Positions 1 through 8,471 of a stretch of 64,000 nt of DNA are shown piece by piece. Made by a program: the position numbers and the translations under genes. The notes beneath the pieces were generated by a model. The model saw only the letters and a program-made list of their open reading frames with translations. It was not told where the DNA came from and did no database searches. Source of the stretch: Flagellimonas meridianipacifica (GTDB lineage Bacteria; Bacteroidota; Bacteroidia; Flavobacteriales; Flavobacteriaceae); assembly GCF_003001695.1 (NCBI RefSeq), contig NZ_PVYX01000002.1, positions 682,001 to 746,000 of the forward strand. Reading direction: 5' to 3'. The first letter of the stretch is position 1, and every line of letters begins with the position of its first letter.

Positions 1-589
1 GCAATCGACACCAGGCAATCACCATCCAGTTTTCCTCCATGTTGTGGTAGATGGCAAAAGGCTCGATATCCCTTGTACTGATTTTCTTTTCTCCCTCTTT
101 TTTATATTGAATTTGGACAATCCGAAAATTGGTAAGTGCCTTTTGAATTTCGGATAAAAAATCACTTGTTATTTTATCCTGCCAGTTTTTTCCAATGATG
201 GTCCTATGGGCAAGAAAATTCGCTTTCTCTTTTTCCCTTTTATTTAATACGGACCTTATTTTATCAATGGCTCTGTTGAATTCTCGAATCAAGGATTCAT
301 CCTTGGTCTTGTCAATCAACTTTTTGCCAAAAATCAAGGCGTTGGCCTCGGATTCGGTAAACATTACCGGTGGAATAACATAACCTTCCACTAAGGTGTA
401 GCCTTCTCCTTCCAGGGAGACTATGGGCACTCCTGCCTGTTCCAAAGCGATTAAGTCCCTGTATATGGTTCTTTTGCTTACTCCATACAAACTTGCCAAC
501 TGTTTGACCTTTACCACTGACTTTGATTTCAGTTGAAGTAGAATTGAAGTCAATCTTGACAGTCTGGATATGTTACTTGAATAAGGCAA
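1..589 (-). CDS. YafY-type HTH/WYL-domain transcriptional regulator (C-terminus outside window)
   Basis: Helix-turn-helix regulator of the DeoR/YafY type with a ligand-sensing WYL domain. The N-terminus (SRLTSILLQL, then VKQLASLYGVSKRTIYRDL) is the classic winged helix. The WYL part (RDIEPFAIYH, then WMVIAWCRL) runs off the left edge. No ATG fits: an in-frame TAG lies a few codons upstream, so translation probably starts at the TTG at 587-589. It follows the YdeI-like gene by 5 bases, so it is the last readable gene of the ArsR-led operon. WYL domains bind nucleic acid or small ligands in other systems; the ligand here is unknown. Confidence 0.85.
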   Translation of the reverse strand, partial: MPYSSNISRLSRLTSILLQLKSKSVVKVKQLASLYGVSKRTIYRDLIALEQAGVPIVSLEGEGYTLVEGYVIPPVMFTESEANALIFGKKLIDKTKDESLIREFNRAIDKIRSVLNKREKEKANFLAHRTIIGKNWQDKITSDFLSEIQKALTNFRIVQIQYKKEGEKKISTRDIEPFAIYHNMEENWMVIAWCRL

Positions 590-594
590 TTGGG

Positions 595-1233
595 CTATTT
601 CTTTCTGCTACTGTATTTATCATGAAGGCCTTCCCCGTTTAATATCTTTCCGGTGCATTTTTCAATTCTTGATTCCCGGGTCTTGGACTGCTTGGGTTGG
701 GAGAAGTAAAGGATATAGCCCCGTTGCCTTCCCGGGGTGAGCGATTCAAATGCAGACTTTAGGACAGGGTCTTCTTTAAACTTCCGTTCCAGTTCTTCAG
801 GCATGGGCTCGGGATTCTTTTTGAATTGGACCTTTAGGCCCGCTCTTTCTACTTCGATGGCTTCATAAATGTACCTTTTCAACGTTGGTTCAAGTTCAGG
901 AATTTCATCCGCGCTGGTAAACTTGATCAAGCGTGCGGCCTGACTATTTGGCCCTGGTCTTTCAAGAAGGTTATCCTCATCTTTTAGCAACACACCTTTA
1001 AAAAACCCAATGGCACAGTAGTTCTTAAGTGCACTTACGGTCAAAACAATACCATCATTAATGGTATAGCATGGCACCCCCCATTTTAGTTCTTCCCTTA
1101 GCCCGCAGTCCAAGACAATCGTTCGTAATTTTTCGAGTTCAGCAGTCCACGCATGGACTTTGCAGTCAGGAGTTCCGCCTAACTCGCAACGCATACATCC
1201 CTGTTCTAAATAATTATCGACTTTTGGATTCAT
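595..1233 (-). CDS. YdeI/OmpD-associated family protein (DUF1801 plus OmdA)
   Basis: Two-part cytosolic protein of 212 residues. Residues ~20-120 match the DUF1801 fold (LREELKWGVPCYTINDG). The C-terminal part matches the OmdA/YdeI domain (PEELERKFKEDPVLKSAFESL, then TPGRQRGYILYFSQPK and RIEKC). E. coli YdeI is linked to stress and peptide resistance, but the biochemistry of the family is not settled. Cysteines cluster near the N-terminus (CMRCELGG). It lies 3 bases after the DoxX gene in the same operon. A second OmdA-type protein lies at the other end of the window. Confidence 0.85.
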   Translation of the reverse strand: MNPKVDNYLEQGCMRCELGGTPDCKVHAWTAELEKLRTIVLDCGLREELKWGVPCYTINDGIVLTVSALKNYCAIGFFKGVLLKDEDNLLERPGPNSQAARLIKFTSADEIPELEPTLKRYIYEAIEVERAGLKVQFKKNPEPMPEELERKFKEDPVLKSAFESLTPGRQRGYILYFSQPKQSKTRESRIEKCTGKILNGEGLHDKYSSRKK

Positions 1234-1236
1234 GAG

Positions 1237-1623
1237 TTAGCTATTTGTTCTTGATATAAGTTTTCGACTTTCTGGTCTGAAGTACCAGGAAACCACTGTG
1301 AGAATCAGGAGTAGTGACGCCCCAAAATATTCCATCAATCCATCATTTACCGCCAGATGGGAAAAGATAGCTCCGGACATGAGAAAGGCAAAACCAGCAT
1401 AAGCCCATTCTTTGGCAATTGGGAGTTTGGGTATCAACACTGCAATAACACCTAATAATTTCCATGCTGCTATGATGGTGAGGAAATAAAGAGGATAGCC
1501 TAATTGGGTCATTTTTTCTACTTCTTCGTCCAATGGAATCAATTGAACGATTCCAGTGGAGACCATTCCCAAGGAGAGCCAGACAGTAGCTACCCAATAA
1601 ATTATTTTATTCCTTTTTTTCAT
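1237..1623 (-). CDS. DoxX-like integral membrane protein
   Basis: Small membrane protein of 128 residues with four predicted transmembrane helices (around residues 8-28, 45-65, 72-92 and 95-113), the usual DoxX/DoxD-like length and topology. The family pattern of a hydrophobic first helix followed by a short polar EVEKMTQLGYP-type loop is visible. DoxX proteins in other bacteria work with redox enzymes at the membrane, but most flavobacterial members have no known role. Its place behind an ArsR-SRPBCC pair is a common arrangement. Start ATG is 11 bases after the SRPBCC stop. Confidence 0.85.
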   Translation of the reverse strand: MKKRNKIIYWVATVWLSLGMVSTGIVQLIPLDEEVEKMTQLGYPLYFLTIIAAWKLLGVIAVLIPKLPIAKEWAYAGFAFLMSGAIFSHLAVNDGLMEYFGASLLLILTVVSWYFRPESRKLISRTNS

Positions 1624-1634
1624 GTCAAATAGTT

Positions 1635-2093
1635 TTAGTTGGAAAACAGCTCCTCCAGTTTGTTGTGCGCCATATTGAGACCGAAAGCAAACGGAAGTTT
1701 TAGCAGGTTGTCCCTATCGGAAACGGATTTAAAGACAATAAGGATATCAAGCTTGCTATTGTTTTCATTGATGTCCTGGAATTCGAGAAACTCCAATTGT
1801 ACAGGAAACGTTGTGTTTTCCATTTCAAAGGTGCGCGTAATTTTTTGGTTGGACTCAAATTCATGGATGGTCCCGTTAAAACCGTGCTTGTTGCCCTTTG
1901 GGTCTGTAGTTTCAAAATGATAGCTACCGTGTCTTTTGCATTCCAGCTTTATCACCTTTGTTCCCATCCATTGTTCAATGATTTCAGGAACTACATAGGC
2001 CTTAAAAAGCGATTCTAACGGCAACCCGAACACTCTTGAAATCCGTATTTCCTGTTTGCCTTCGTCGGCTACTACTTTGGTCTTTTGTTCCAT
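1635..2093 (-). CDS. SRPBCC (AHSA1-like) domain protein
   Basis: 152-residue START-like fold of the activator-of-Hsp90-ATPase (AHSA1) group. The N-terminal strand is followed by the signature FGLPLESLFKAYVVPEIIEQW, and further on by GSYHFETTDPKGNKHGFNGTI and EFESNQKITRTFEMEN. Such proteins form a hydrophobic ligand cavity. They are very often encoded directly behind an ArsR repressor, as here (one base between the genes). The ligand is unknown. Confidence 0.9.
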   Translation of the reverse strand: MEQKTKVVADEGKQEIRISRVFGLPLESLFKAYVVPEIIEQWMGTKVIKLECKRHGSYHFETTDPKGNKHGFNGTIHEFESNQKITRTFEMENTTFPVQLEFLEFQDINENNSKLDILIVFKSVSDRDNLLKLPFAFGLNMAHNKLEELFSN

Positions 2094-2094
2094 A

Positions 2095-2418
2095 CTATAA
2101 GTTATTTGGTTGGTTTTTCATAATGGCCTCAAGCGTATTGAAACGTTCATCCCACATTTTGCGATAAGGTTCGATGAATTCTGCAATAACCTTCAACTTT
2201 TCAGGATTTAGATGATAGTATATCTCCCTACCAGTCTGTTCCTGTTTCAGTATCTCACATTCGGTCAGTATTTGAATGTGCCTTGAAACGGTCTGCCTTG
2301 AAAAATTAAATTCTTCAGCTATAGCCCCTGGGGTCATTGCTTGTAAGGCAACAAGTGATATGATTGTTCTTCTGGTTGGGTCTGCTATGGCCTGGAATAC
2401 ATCCCGTCTTAACTTCAT
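2095..2418 (-). CDS. ArsR-family winged-helix repressor
   Basis: First gene of a five-gene operon. [20 protein letters not shown] is the hallmark start of the ArsR subgroup linked to SRPBCC proteins. The recognition helix is [16 protein letters not shown], followed by the wing [13 protein letters not shown]. There is no cysteine metal site of the ArsR/SmtB type, so it is probably not a metal sensor. I chose the ATG at 2416-2418 rather than a TTG seven codons upstream, because that TTG falls inside a palindrome that looks like an operator. Autoregulation through the paired palindromes is likely. Confidence 0.9.
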   Translation of the reverse strand: MKLRRDVFQAIADPTRRTIISLVALQAMTPGAIAEEFNFSRQTVSRHIQILTECEILKQEQTGREIYYHLNPEKLKVIAEFIEPYRKMWDERFNTLEAIMKNQPNNL

Positions 2419-2420
2419 TG

Positions 2421-2467
2421 TGCAGCTATTTGACTGCAAATATATAAAATGCAGTTATATGGCTGCA
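2421..2467 (-). promoter_or_regulatory. Paired palindromic operator overlapping the arsR promoter
   Basis: Two 18-base palindromes, TGCAGCTATTTGACTGCA (2421-2438) and TGCAGTTATATGGCTGCA (2450-2467), agree at 15 of 18 positions. Both have TGCAG/CTGCA arms and their centres are 29 bases apart. On the minus strand TATATTTG (2437-2444), an exact TAnnTTTG -7 box, sits between them and touches the first. The first palindrome ends 2 bases before the arsR ATG. Repressor binding would block the promoter, as expected for ArsR autorepression. Confidence 0.75.
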
Positions 2468-2650
2468 TATTTTTTTGTTTCGTTACTTCATATTGCTTTG
2501 AAAAGGAATTTGGTGCTCAGCCAAGTACGTTAATCTTTTACGGTAAGTTTTTACCGTTGTGACGGACCGGTTAAGATGTTTTTTCTCAAAGACCGTTTTC
2601 AGGTATTGAACGGGATGCCCTATTACACCAAAACTAATTCTGCTTTTAAG

Positions 2651-3226
2651 TTACAAACGATCTACTATTACGCTACCCAACGGAGATAGTTCATAACCAA
2701 CCATATGACTGATTGTCAAGCCCATGTCCTTTAGTTTTCGAATATTCCGTTTGAGCCATTCTTTTTCAAAACCGGTTATATCCGATATTCCTTGGGCGTG
2801 AAAATTTGGGTTATCCCTGATAGTAAAAAGTATTTGTTTTGTCCATTTTCCCTGTCTGCTAAATTTGTCCAACCGCTTTAGCCTACTTAAGATTTCGGAA
2901 GTCTCTTGCTCTGTCAATTCGGTCTGTTCTCTGAGTTTAATCCGGGGGTCTATCGTATGATAAATGATGTTGATTTTATAAATATCTCCTTTTGCATTCT
3001 TGTAGAACGAGTTTAGGAGTTCTAGCCTGCTCTGAAAACCTGAATTTTTCAAATCTTCATTGGAAATTGAACTTTCTTCTACTTTGGTAATATCAAGAAC
3101 CTTCACTAAACCAATAGCGGTTTTTAAAATAGTACCTTTTCTTATCCTTAACTTTTCCCATTTTCGAAAAGCCAAATGTATGGTTCCCTTTTTTATGCCT
3201 TCAAGATGTTCCTTTTTAAACAGCAT
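2651..3226 (-). CDS. ASCH-domain protein with C-terminal winged helix
   Basis: 191 residues in two parts. Residues ~1-60 carry an ASCH (PUA-like) start, with FKKEHLEGIKKGTIHLAFR and then RIRKGT. ASCH domains are predicted RNA binders. The C-terminal ~80 residues (LKRLDKFSRQGKWTKQILFT, then KEWLKRNIRKLKDMGLTISH and GYELSPLGS) look like a winged helix of the kind found in a family common in actinobacteria. The combination suggests nucleic-acid-dependent regulation, but no target is known. It stands alone between unrelated genes. Confidence 0.75.
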   Translation of the reverse strand: MLFKKEHLEGIKKGTIHLAFRKWEKLRIRKGTILKTAIGLVKVLDITKVEESSISNEDLKNSGFQSRLELLNSFYKNAKGDIYKINIIYHTIDPRIKLREQTELTEQETSEILSRLKRLDKFSRQGKWTKQILFTIRDNPNFHAQGISDITGFEKEWLKRNIRKLKDMGLTISHMVGYELSPLGSVIVDRL

Positions 3227-3293
3227 CTTGGATTTTCTTTAAAAACTTTCAGAAACTATTATTGACCTAAATTTAGTTTTAATTGCAAAAAAA

Positions 3294-3707
3294 CTATTGA
3301 ACCACCCAATCATCCTTGTAATCTACTTCGTAGGAACCAAATCTCCTTTTTAGCTCGTCTTCAAAGGGTTTGACTTTGGCCAGACCTTCAAGCTCATAAT
3401 CATTGGGCGTGCCGTCATCATTGAAATAATAGTCACGAGTCGGTTCCGTTGCAAAAACCCAAACCAAACCAAATTTGTCCTTATATTCTCCTCGGACTGA
3501 TTTGACCAAATGGCCCCTTATCATAAAATGCTTTTCATATTCCGGAATTAATTTGTTTACAAAAAATTCCTGAAACTCATCCATGGTCACTCCGTCATTG
3601 AGTTCAACATTAATGACGTGTAATCCAATCAAATTGTCCCTTTGCAAGGATTGTCCAAAAGCCCCAAAGGTGCTTGCAAGTAAAAAAAAAGTGATAATCT
3701 GCTTCAT
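3294..3707 (-). CDS. Secreted protein of unknown function
   Basis: 137 residues with a clear signal peptide (MKQIITFFLLASTFGAFGQ). The mature part has alternating strands and helices (LIGLHVINVELNDGVTMDEF, FFVNKLIPEYEKHF, FGLVWVFATEPTRDYYF). This resembles a dimeric alpha/beta-barrel (EthD/NIPSNAP-like) fold, but I see no diagnostic motif. It lies downstream of the DUF2911 gene on the same strand, about 130 bases away, so the two may or may not be co-transcribed. Confidence 0.6.
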   Translation of the reverse strand: MKQIITFFLLASTFGAFGQSLQRDNLIGLHVINVELNDGVTMDEFQEFFVNKLIPEYEKHFMIRGHLVKSVRGEYKDKFGLVWVFATEPTRDYYFNDDGTPNDYELEGLAKVKPFEDELKRRFGSYEVDYKDDWVVQ

Positions 3708-3836
3708 ATCAGTTTATTTAATGTTTCGTGAGTTACTAAAATTATTAAGATGACTTCCTTTGTGTAATAAAAACATGTCATTTAAAAATCAATTCTGCTT
3801 CAATCAATAAATGTGGGTATGAAGCGATTATGATTA

Positions 3837-4712
3837 CTACCCGCCTTTCTCCAATGACTCAATCAACGCTTTGTTGAGCACCAGATAGTTATTCCTGTTT
3901 CCATGTTCCTCGGCCAGGTTCGTTGAAATATTTGCTGCTTCCATTGCTTCTTTGTTTCTACCCATCTCTTTGAGAATCCTGGCCTTGTAGTGATAGTACC
4001 AATAAGGCTTCAACCCCTTTGCTTCTCCGGTTCGAATAGCTCCATTGATCATTTCCAATGCTTTCTCATAATTGGCTTCATACTCATAGTAAAACTGAGC
4101 AGCATGCCAATAATGAGGTTTGGTGGAACTTAGATTTACATCCAATTGCTGTCGAAGCGTAGATTTCACATCAGCTGTTATGGGAATGGTAATCTGCCAA
4201 TTCTCCCAACTCAATTGCAAATCGATACCCTCTGGCTTTACATTTGCAAACTGACAAGTGAAAGTCTCAACGTAATCAGAGCTATTTGCTATGGGAACTT
4301 CCACCCGACAAACGTCTTTTTTGATATCATATCCGTCAGATCCCCAATTTTCCAATCCTTTGTTGATGATGACGGTCCATGTACGTGTGTCAGGAATTGT
4401 GTATAATACGTACTCCCCCAATTCAACGGTATTGCCCAAGATTTCCACAGTACTATTAAATTTTATCTTGGTCGGCGCGTTGGCCCCCGTCCTCCATACA
4501 GAACCGTTTGGCTCAACATGCCCGATCATTTTACGACCTTTTGCTCCGGGGCGAGAGTAGGTTAGCTCAATACTGGATAGTCCGAAGTCTTGAACAATGG
4601 TCTGCTTCGGACTGGGGTTGGGCAAGTCTACTTCCTGAGAAAAGCCTTTGTGGGAAACAAGGAAAATAATCGTCAATCCGAGACATTTTAATCTTAGATA
4701 AATTAAACTCAT
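3837..4712 (-). CDS. Secreted DUF2911-family protein
   Basis: 291 residues with signal peptide (cleavage near KGFSQ). The DUF2911 core at ~30-190 is well preserved: SPKQTIVQDFGLSSIELTYS, RPGAKGRKMIGHVEP, VWRTGANAPTKIKF, LGEYVLYTIP and VELSWENWQ-type strands (here LQLSWENWQITIPI). The last ~90 residues form TPR-like helices (YWHAAQFYYEYEANYEKALE, then KARILKEMGRNKEAMEAA). Function is unknown. The family is typical of Bacteroidota. Confidence 0.9.
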   Translation of the reverse strand: MSLIYLRLKCLGLTIIFLVSHKGFSQEVDLPNPSPKQTIVQDFGLSSIELTYSRPGAKGRKMIGHVEPNGSVWRTGANAPTKIKFNSTVEILGNTVELGEYVLYTIPDTRTWTVIINKGLENWGSDGYDIKKDVCRVEVPIANSSDYVETFTCQFANVKPEGIDLQLSWENWQITIPITADVKSTLRQQLDVNLSSTKPHYWHAAQFYYEYEANYEKALEMINGAIRTGEAKGLKPYWYYHYKARILKEMGRNKEAMEAANISTNLAEEHGNRNNYLVLNKALIESLEKGG

Positions 4713-4796
4713 ACTTCAATCTTTTTGGTTTTACTTTTCTTTTTATCAAAAGATGTTTGCATCTGCTTCTAAATAGTTCTAACGATTAACACCCCC

Positions 4797-7211
4797 TCAG
4801 TTCAATCGTCTTTGTTCCTCTTCAGAACCGGATTCCCTTTCTCTTTTATCCCTTTTAATATTGCTCCCAAAGGGCATTGAAAAACTTAACCTGACAATAG
4901 GGCCCTCATTGTCGAACAACCAATCATAAAAGATATCATCCTGTGGATTGTCCCCCACAAAGTTCCATTCGCTGCTGGTATCGAAAACATCCGTGACATT
5001 CAAGGCCAAGGAAGCACCAGATTGGAATCTTTTACGAATGCCAACGTCTAGGGTAGGCCTAGGTTCAGTCCTAATGAGACCTTCATATTGTGCCGAGTTG
5101 AGCTCACCAGAAATCTCAAGATTGAATTCCTTGCCCAAATCAAAGCTTTGAACCGTGGTCAGAATGAAACTAGTGTTCCTTTCGGTCACTGGTTCACTAT
5201 CTATGATTGGTATTTGGTCCAGATAGTTCAAAAGAAGGTTGTACCTGCTGGACCACCAGGAGTTGATTTTCCACGGTAGGTCAGCTGTAAATGCCACGAC
5301 CCGGTTTTCCTCACCTTGTTGTGCCTTGAACACCAATGCCTCGGGATTGCCTTCCAGTACGGCCTGCCAATTAAAAATAGGATCTGAGGTGTCCGTATAT
5401 TGTAGACTAAGGTTCAGTCTCTTGTACCGGTAATCCAATTTGAACTGGTTTAAGATTGCTGGAATCAAGTTTGGATTTCCTGTGAACAGGGTATTTTGGT
5501 TGTAGAAGTAGAAAAAGGGAGCTAAGTTCAAGAAACTGGGCCGTTCAATACGTTGCACATAGGAGAGGTTCCATTCATTGTCTTCACTTTTCATATAGTT
5601 CAAGGATATACTGGGAAAAAGATTGTTCTGGATACGGTCAACGATTTGTCCCTGGTTTAGTACACTAAGGTCAAGATGATAGTATTCATAGCGCAGTCCT
5701 GTCCTGATCAAGAATTTGGGATTGACCTGAAAGTCTGTGGAAATGTAGGCTGCATAAATATCCTCGTCCAATTCAAAAACATCGGTAAAGCGGTCATCCT
5801 CTACAAAAACATCTCCAACAAGGTTGGATACCTCTACATCGTTCTGAAATTCGGAAAGGGCTGCCTTTGCTCCGGTCTCCAAGGTCAATTTTTCCGAGGA
5901 TGCCGTGCTGAAGTCCAATTTGAACACGTTGATATCCAGTGGGGTCTCCGTATCTGAGATAAACTCATTGGTTTCTTCACGGCCATCATCAAATACCCTA
6001 ATGGCGTCATAATCCGTTGGGTTCTCGCGTTCAAAACCGATATTGTCATAATTAAGGCTTATATTGGAAGTTTCCGAAAATTTATGCCTGAAGTTGAAGT
6101 TCAATAATGTCCTAAAGAGAAAGTTTTCCTCAACGCTCTCTATAATCTCTATGAAATTGCCAGTTTCCGTACTTCGTATATCGGATTCAGATATGGCATC
6201 CATAGTCCAGTCACGGATATTAAGGGAGGCCAATACCCCAATGGTGGTACGTTCACTAAGTTGATAATCCAGTCCTGCCTCCCCCGTGTAGAGGCCCATA
6301 AAGGGACGCCTTGCAGAGGTCAAATCCATAAGGACCTGTTCTTCAGTAGTATCATAGTCCGCAAAGACCACCACATTTTCTACGAGATTACCCAAGTTAC
6401 CCGAAGCATTGGCAAAAAAGTAAATCTTGTCCTTTTGGTAGCTAAGGTTCAAGGAACCGCCATACTTGGCATGGTCCCCATAGGCGGTGTTCACCGAATA
6501 ACTCCCTACCCAGCCTTCTCCTGTTTTTCGAATTGTGGTAATATTGATTATTCCGGCAACCCCTTGTGCATCATAGCTTGCCGGTGGCGATGTGATGAGT
6601 TCAATGGTATTTATGTTGTCAGCGGGCATATTATCGAGAAAGCTTATCAGTTCAGGCATATCCATACGCATCTGCTTATCATCCATCATGACCAGCACCC
6701 CCTGTTTTCCCATCATGCTGATTTGATTCGTAGAACGGTTCACGGTAACCGAAGGGGCTTTTGACAGTACGTTCAAGGTAGTGTTGCCTGCACTTGAGAC
6801 GGCTCCCTGTACATTGACAACGGTTCTGTCGATTTTCTGTTGGATCAAAGGGAGTTCACCCCTAATCACCACCTCGGATAACATTTGTGTATCTACCTCC
6901 AACTGTATGGTGCCAAGGTCAGTGGCACTGTCTGGGGCTATAGATCCAGAAAAGAAATCCTTGTAGCCTAGAAGTGATACTTGGACCAGAACAGGTTTGT
7001 CTGAACTGTTCATCAGTTCAAACTTACCCTCCTCCGTACTTGTGGTACCATTAATCATTGTAGTATCCCGGGCCTTTAACAAAATGACGTTGGCAAAAGG
7101 CACAGGGGTATTTTGTTCATCTATGACCAATCCGGTAATGGGTTGTTGGGCAATTAGGGCAGTCTTGGCAAAGATGGTGATGACCATAAAAAGGAAAAGT
7201 TGATTCCTCAT
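4797..7211 (-). CDS. TonB-dependent receptor-like outer membrane protein (OMP_b-brl_3 family)
   Basis: 804 residues. A signal peptide (ending ALIAQQ) is followed by a carboxypeptidase-regulatory-like domain (ITGLVIDEQNTPVPFANVIL). A plug domain (TTLNVLSKAPSVTVNRSTNQ, then MPADNINTIELITSPPASYD) and a 22-strand-type barrel complete it. The short plug and the end segment place it with the 'outer membrane beta-barrel family' receptors rather than SusC. I see no TonB-box or ligand clue. The gene is divergent from a LytS/LytTR pair, which may control it; this is inference from position. Confidence 0.9.
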   Translation of the reverse strand: MRNQLFLFMVITIFAKTALIAQQPITGLVIDEQNTPVPFANVILLKARDTTMINGTTSTEEGKFELMNSSDKPVLVQVSLLGYKDFFSGSIAPDSATDLGTIQLEVDTQMLSEVVIRGELPLIQQKIDRTVVNVQGAVSSAGNTTLNVLSKAPSVTVNRSTNQISMMGKQGVLVMMDDKQMRMDMPELISFLDNMPADNINTIELITSPPASYDAQGVAGIINITTIRKTGEGWVGSYSVNTAYGDHAKYGGSLNLSYQKDKIYFFANASGNLGNLVENVVVFADYDTTEEQVLMDLTSARRPFMGLYTGEAGLDYQLSERTTIGVLASLNIRDWTMDAISESDIRSTETGNFIEIIESVEENFLFRTLLNFNFRHKFSETSNISLNYDNIGFERENPTDYDAIRVFDDGREETNEFISDTETPLDINVFKLDFSTASSEKLTLETGAKAALSEFQNDVEVSNLVGDVFVEDDRFTDVFELDEDIYAAYISTDFQVNPKFLIRTGLRYEYYHLDLSVLNQGQIVDRIQNNLFPSISLNYMKSEDNEWNLSYVQRIERPSFLNLAPFFYFYNQNTLFTGNPNLIPAILNQFKLDYRYKRLNLSLQYTDTSDPIFNWQAVLEGNPEALVFKAQQGEENRVVAFTADLPWKINSWWSSRYNLLLNYLDQIPIIDSEPVTERNTSFILTTVQSFDLGKEFNLEISGELNSAQYEGLIRTEPRPTLDVGIRKRFQSGASLALNVTDVFDTSSEWNFVGDNPQDDIFYDWLFDNEGPIVRLSFSMPFGSNIKRDKRERESGSEEEQRRLN

Positions 7212-7227
7212 TTTTAGATTGTTTCCC

Positions 7228-7257
7228 CTAAAGTATATTCCGTGATTCTTGGGTCAA
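7228..7257 (-). promoter_or_regulatory. Probable promoter of the outer membrane receptor gene
   Basis: On the minus strand TTG (7255-7257) is followed after 19 bases by TACTTTAG (7228-7235), 7 of 8 matches to the Bacteroidota -7 box TAnnTTTG. The receptor ATG lies 16 bases further downstream. Spacing and position fit a sigma-ABfr-type promoter. Confidence 0.5.
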
Positions 7258-7430
7258 TGCAAAAAAGGATATACAACCTATCAGGGGGCAAAAGATCGAG
7301 ATTGAACTGGCTAAGTGTCGTTTGTAATGCTTCATCGGTGTTTTAAAACAGAAATGATGTGGTTGGTACTTTAAAGACCAGAACTTCCCCAAAAAATCGC
7401 TTCTTTTGAATATGAGAAGTCAATTGGCAA

Positions 7431-8471
7431 ATGTTTTCACTAGAAAGGGAATATAATGGCTGGTCGCTGGAAAGAATTACAAGGCATATCCTGTATTGGG
7501 GTTTTTGGGTCACCTTTTATTGTGTATTAAATGCCGCATACCAGAGGACAGGGTACCTACAATGGTTGTGGTTGGAACTGATGTTCATGACCGTAAAGAT
7601 TCCCTATGCCTATTTTGTAGCTTATTTTTTGTTTCCCAAGTTTCTTCCAAGAAAGCGGTATGTAATACTGTTCGCCCTGGTGCTGCTATTTGCATTTGTG
7701 GGAGTAGGGTTCATGGTGTTACTCCTTAAAGTATTGCCTCAGTTTGCAAGTGGACAACCTTCGATTTTTTGGTCAGCAAAAAGTATTTTCAGGGCACTCG
7801 ATCTTATTTATGTAGCCTCTCTGGTAGTGGTGGTGAAGATGATACAGCGTTTTTTTCGGCAAGAACGGATGAATGAGCGTTTAAAAGCTGAAAAAATTGG
7901 TTCGGAACTACAGATGTTAAAAAACCAGTTACAGCCGCACTTTCTATTGAACACTTTGAACAACATCTACGGTCTGGTTTTAGATGGCGATAAAAAAGCA
8001 GGTAGCGCCCTGATACAGTTATCAAACATCATCAACTACATGTTATATGATTGCAATGTAGACAGCGCCGAACTACAAAAGGAAATAGATCTTTTGAAGA
8101 ACTATCTGGAACTGGAAAAAATCAGGTATGGGGAACGCCTGGACCTATCGTTTGAAGTGGAAGGGGCCATAGCTGAAAACAAAATCGCTCCTTTACTGCT
8201 TATTCCCTTTGTCGAGAATTCTTTTAAACATGGTGTTTCCCAGAGCCAAGGGAAATCATGGGTTCGCATACTCATTCAGGTAAGTGCAAACCAGTTATCC
8301 TTTCAAATAGAGAACAGTATTGCCACCCCAACTGATAGTACTCCCGACCTTAAAAGCGGTATAGGGCTGGAAAATGTGCGCAAACGCTTAAACCTTATTT
8401 ATCCGGGAGCTTACCAACTGGACATAATATCTAATGAAACCTTTTTGGTAAACTTAAAAATCAACTTATGA
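7431..8471 (+). CDS. LytS-type sensor histidine kinase
   Basis: 346 residues: four transmembrane helices in the first ~140, a short coiled coil, then a His_kinase domain. The phospho-acceptor is His170 in LKNQLQPHFLLNTLNNIYGL. The ATP-binding part shows PFVENSFKHG (N box) and SGIGLENVRKRL (G box). It overlaps the regulator gene by four bases (ATGA), so translation is coupled. There is no extracellular sensor domain, so the signal is probably sensed within the membrane. Confidence 0.93.
   Translation: MFSLEREYNGWSLERITRHILYWGFWVTFYCVLNAAYQRTGYLQWLWLELMFMTVKIPYAYFVAYFLFPKFLPRKRYVILFALVLLFAFVGVGFMVLLLKVLPQFASGQPSIFWSAKSIFRALDLIYVASLVVVVKMIQRFFRQERMNERLKAEKIGSELQMLKNQLQPHFLLNTLNNIYGLVLDGDKKAGSALIQLSNIINYMLYDCNVDSAELQKEIDLLKNYLELEKIRYGERLDLSFEVEGAIAENKIAPLLLIPFVENSFKHGVSQSQGKSWVRILIQVSANQLSFQIENSIATPTDSTPDLKSGIGLENVRKRLNLIYPGAYQLDIISNETFLVNLKINL

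Noticed and set aside
195..383. 62-codon plus-strand frame near the left end
   Set aside because: Lies opposite the WYL regulator, whose motifs are clear on the minus strand.
2540..2557. ACGGTAA/TTACCGT hairpin upstream of the arsR promoter
   Set aside because: Short stem, no T run on either strand and not next to a gene end, so not listed as terminator.
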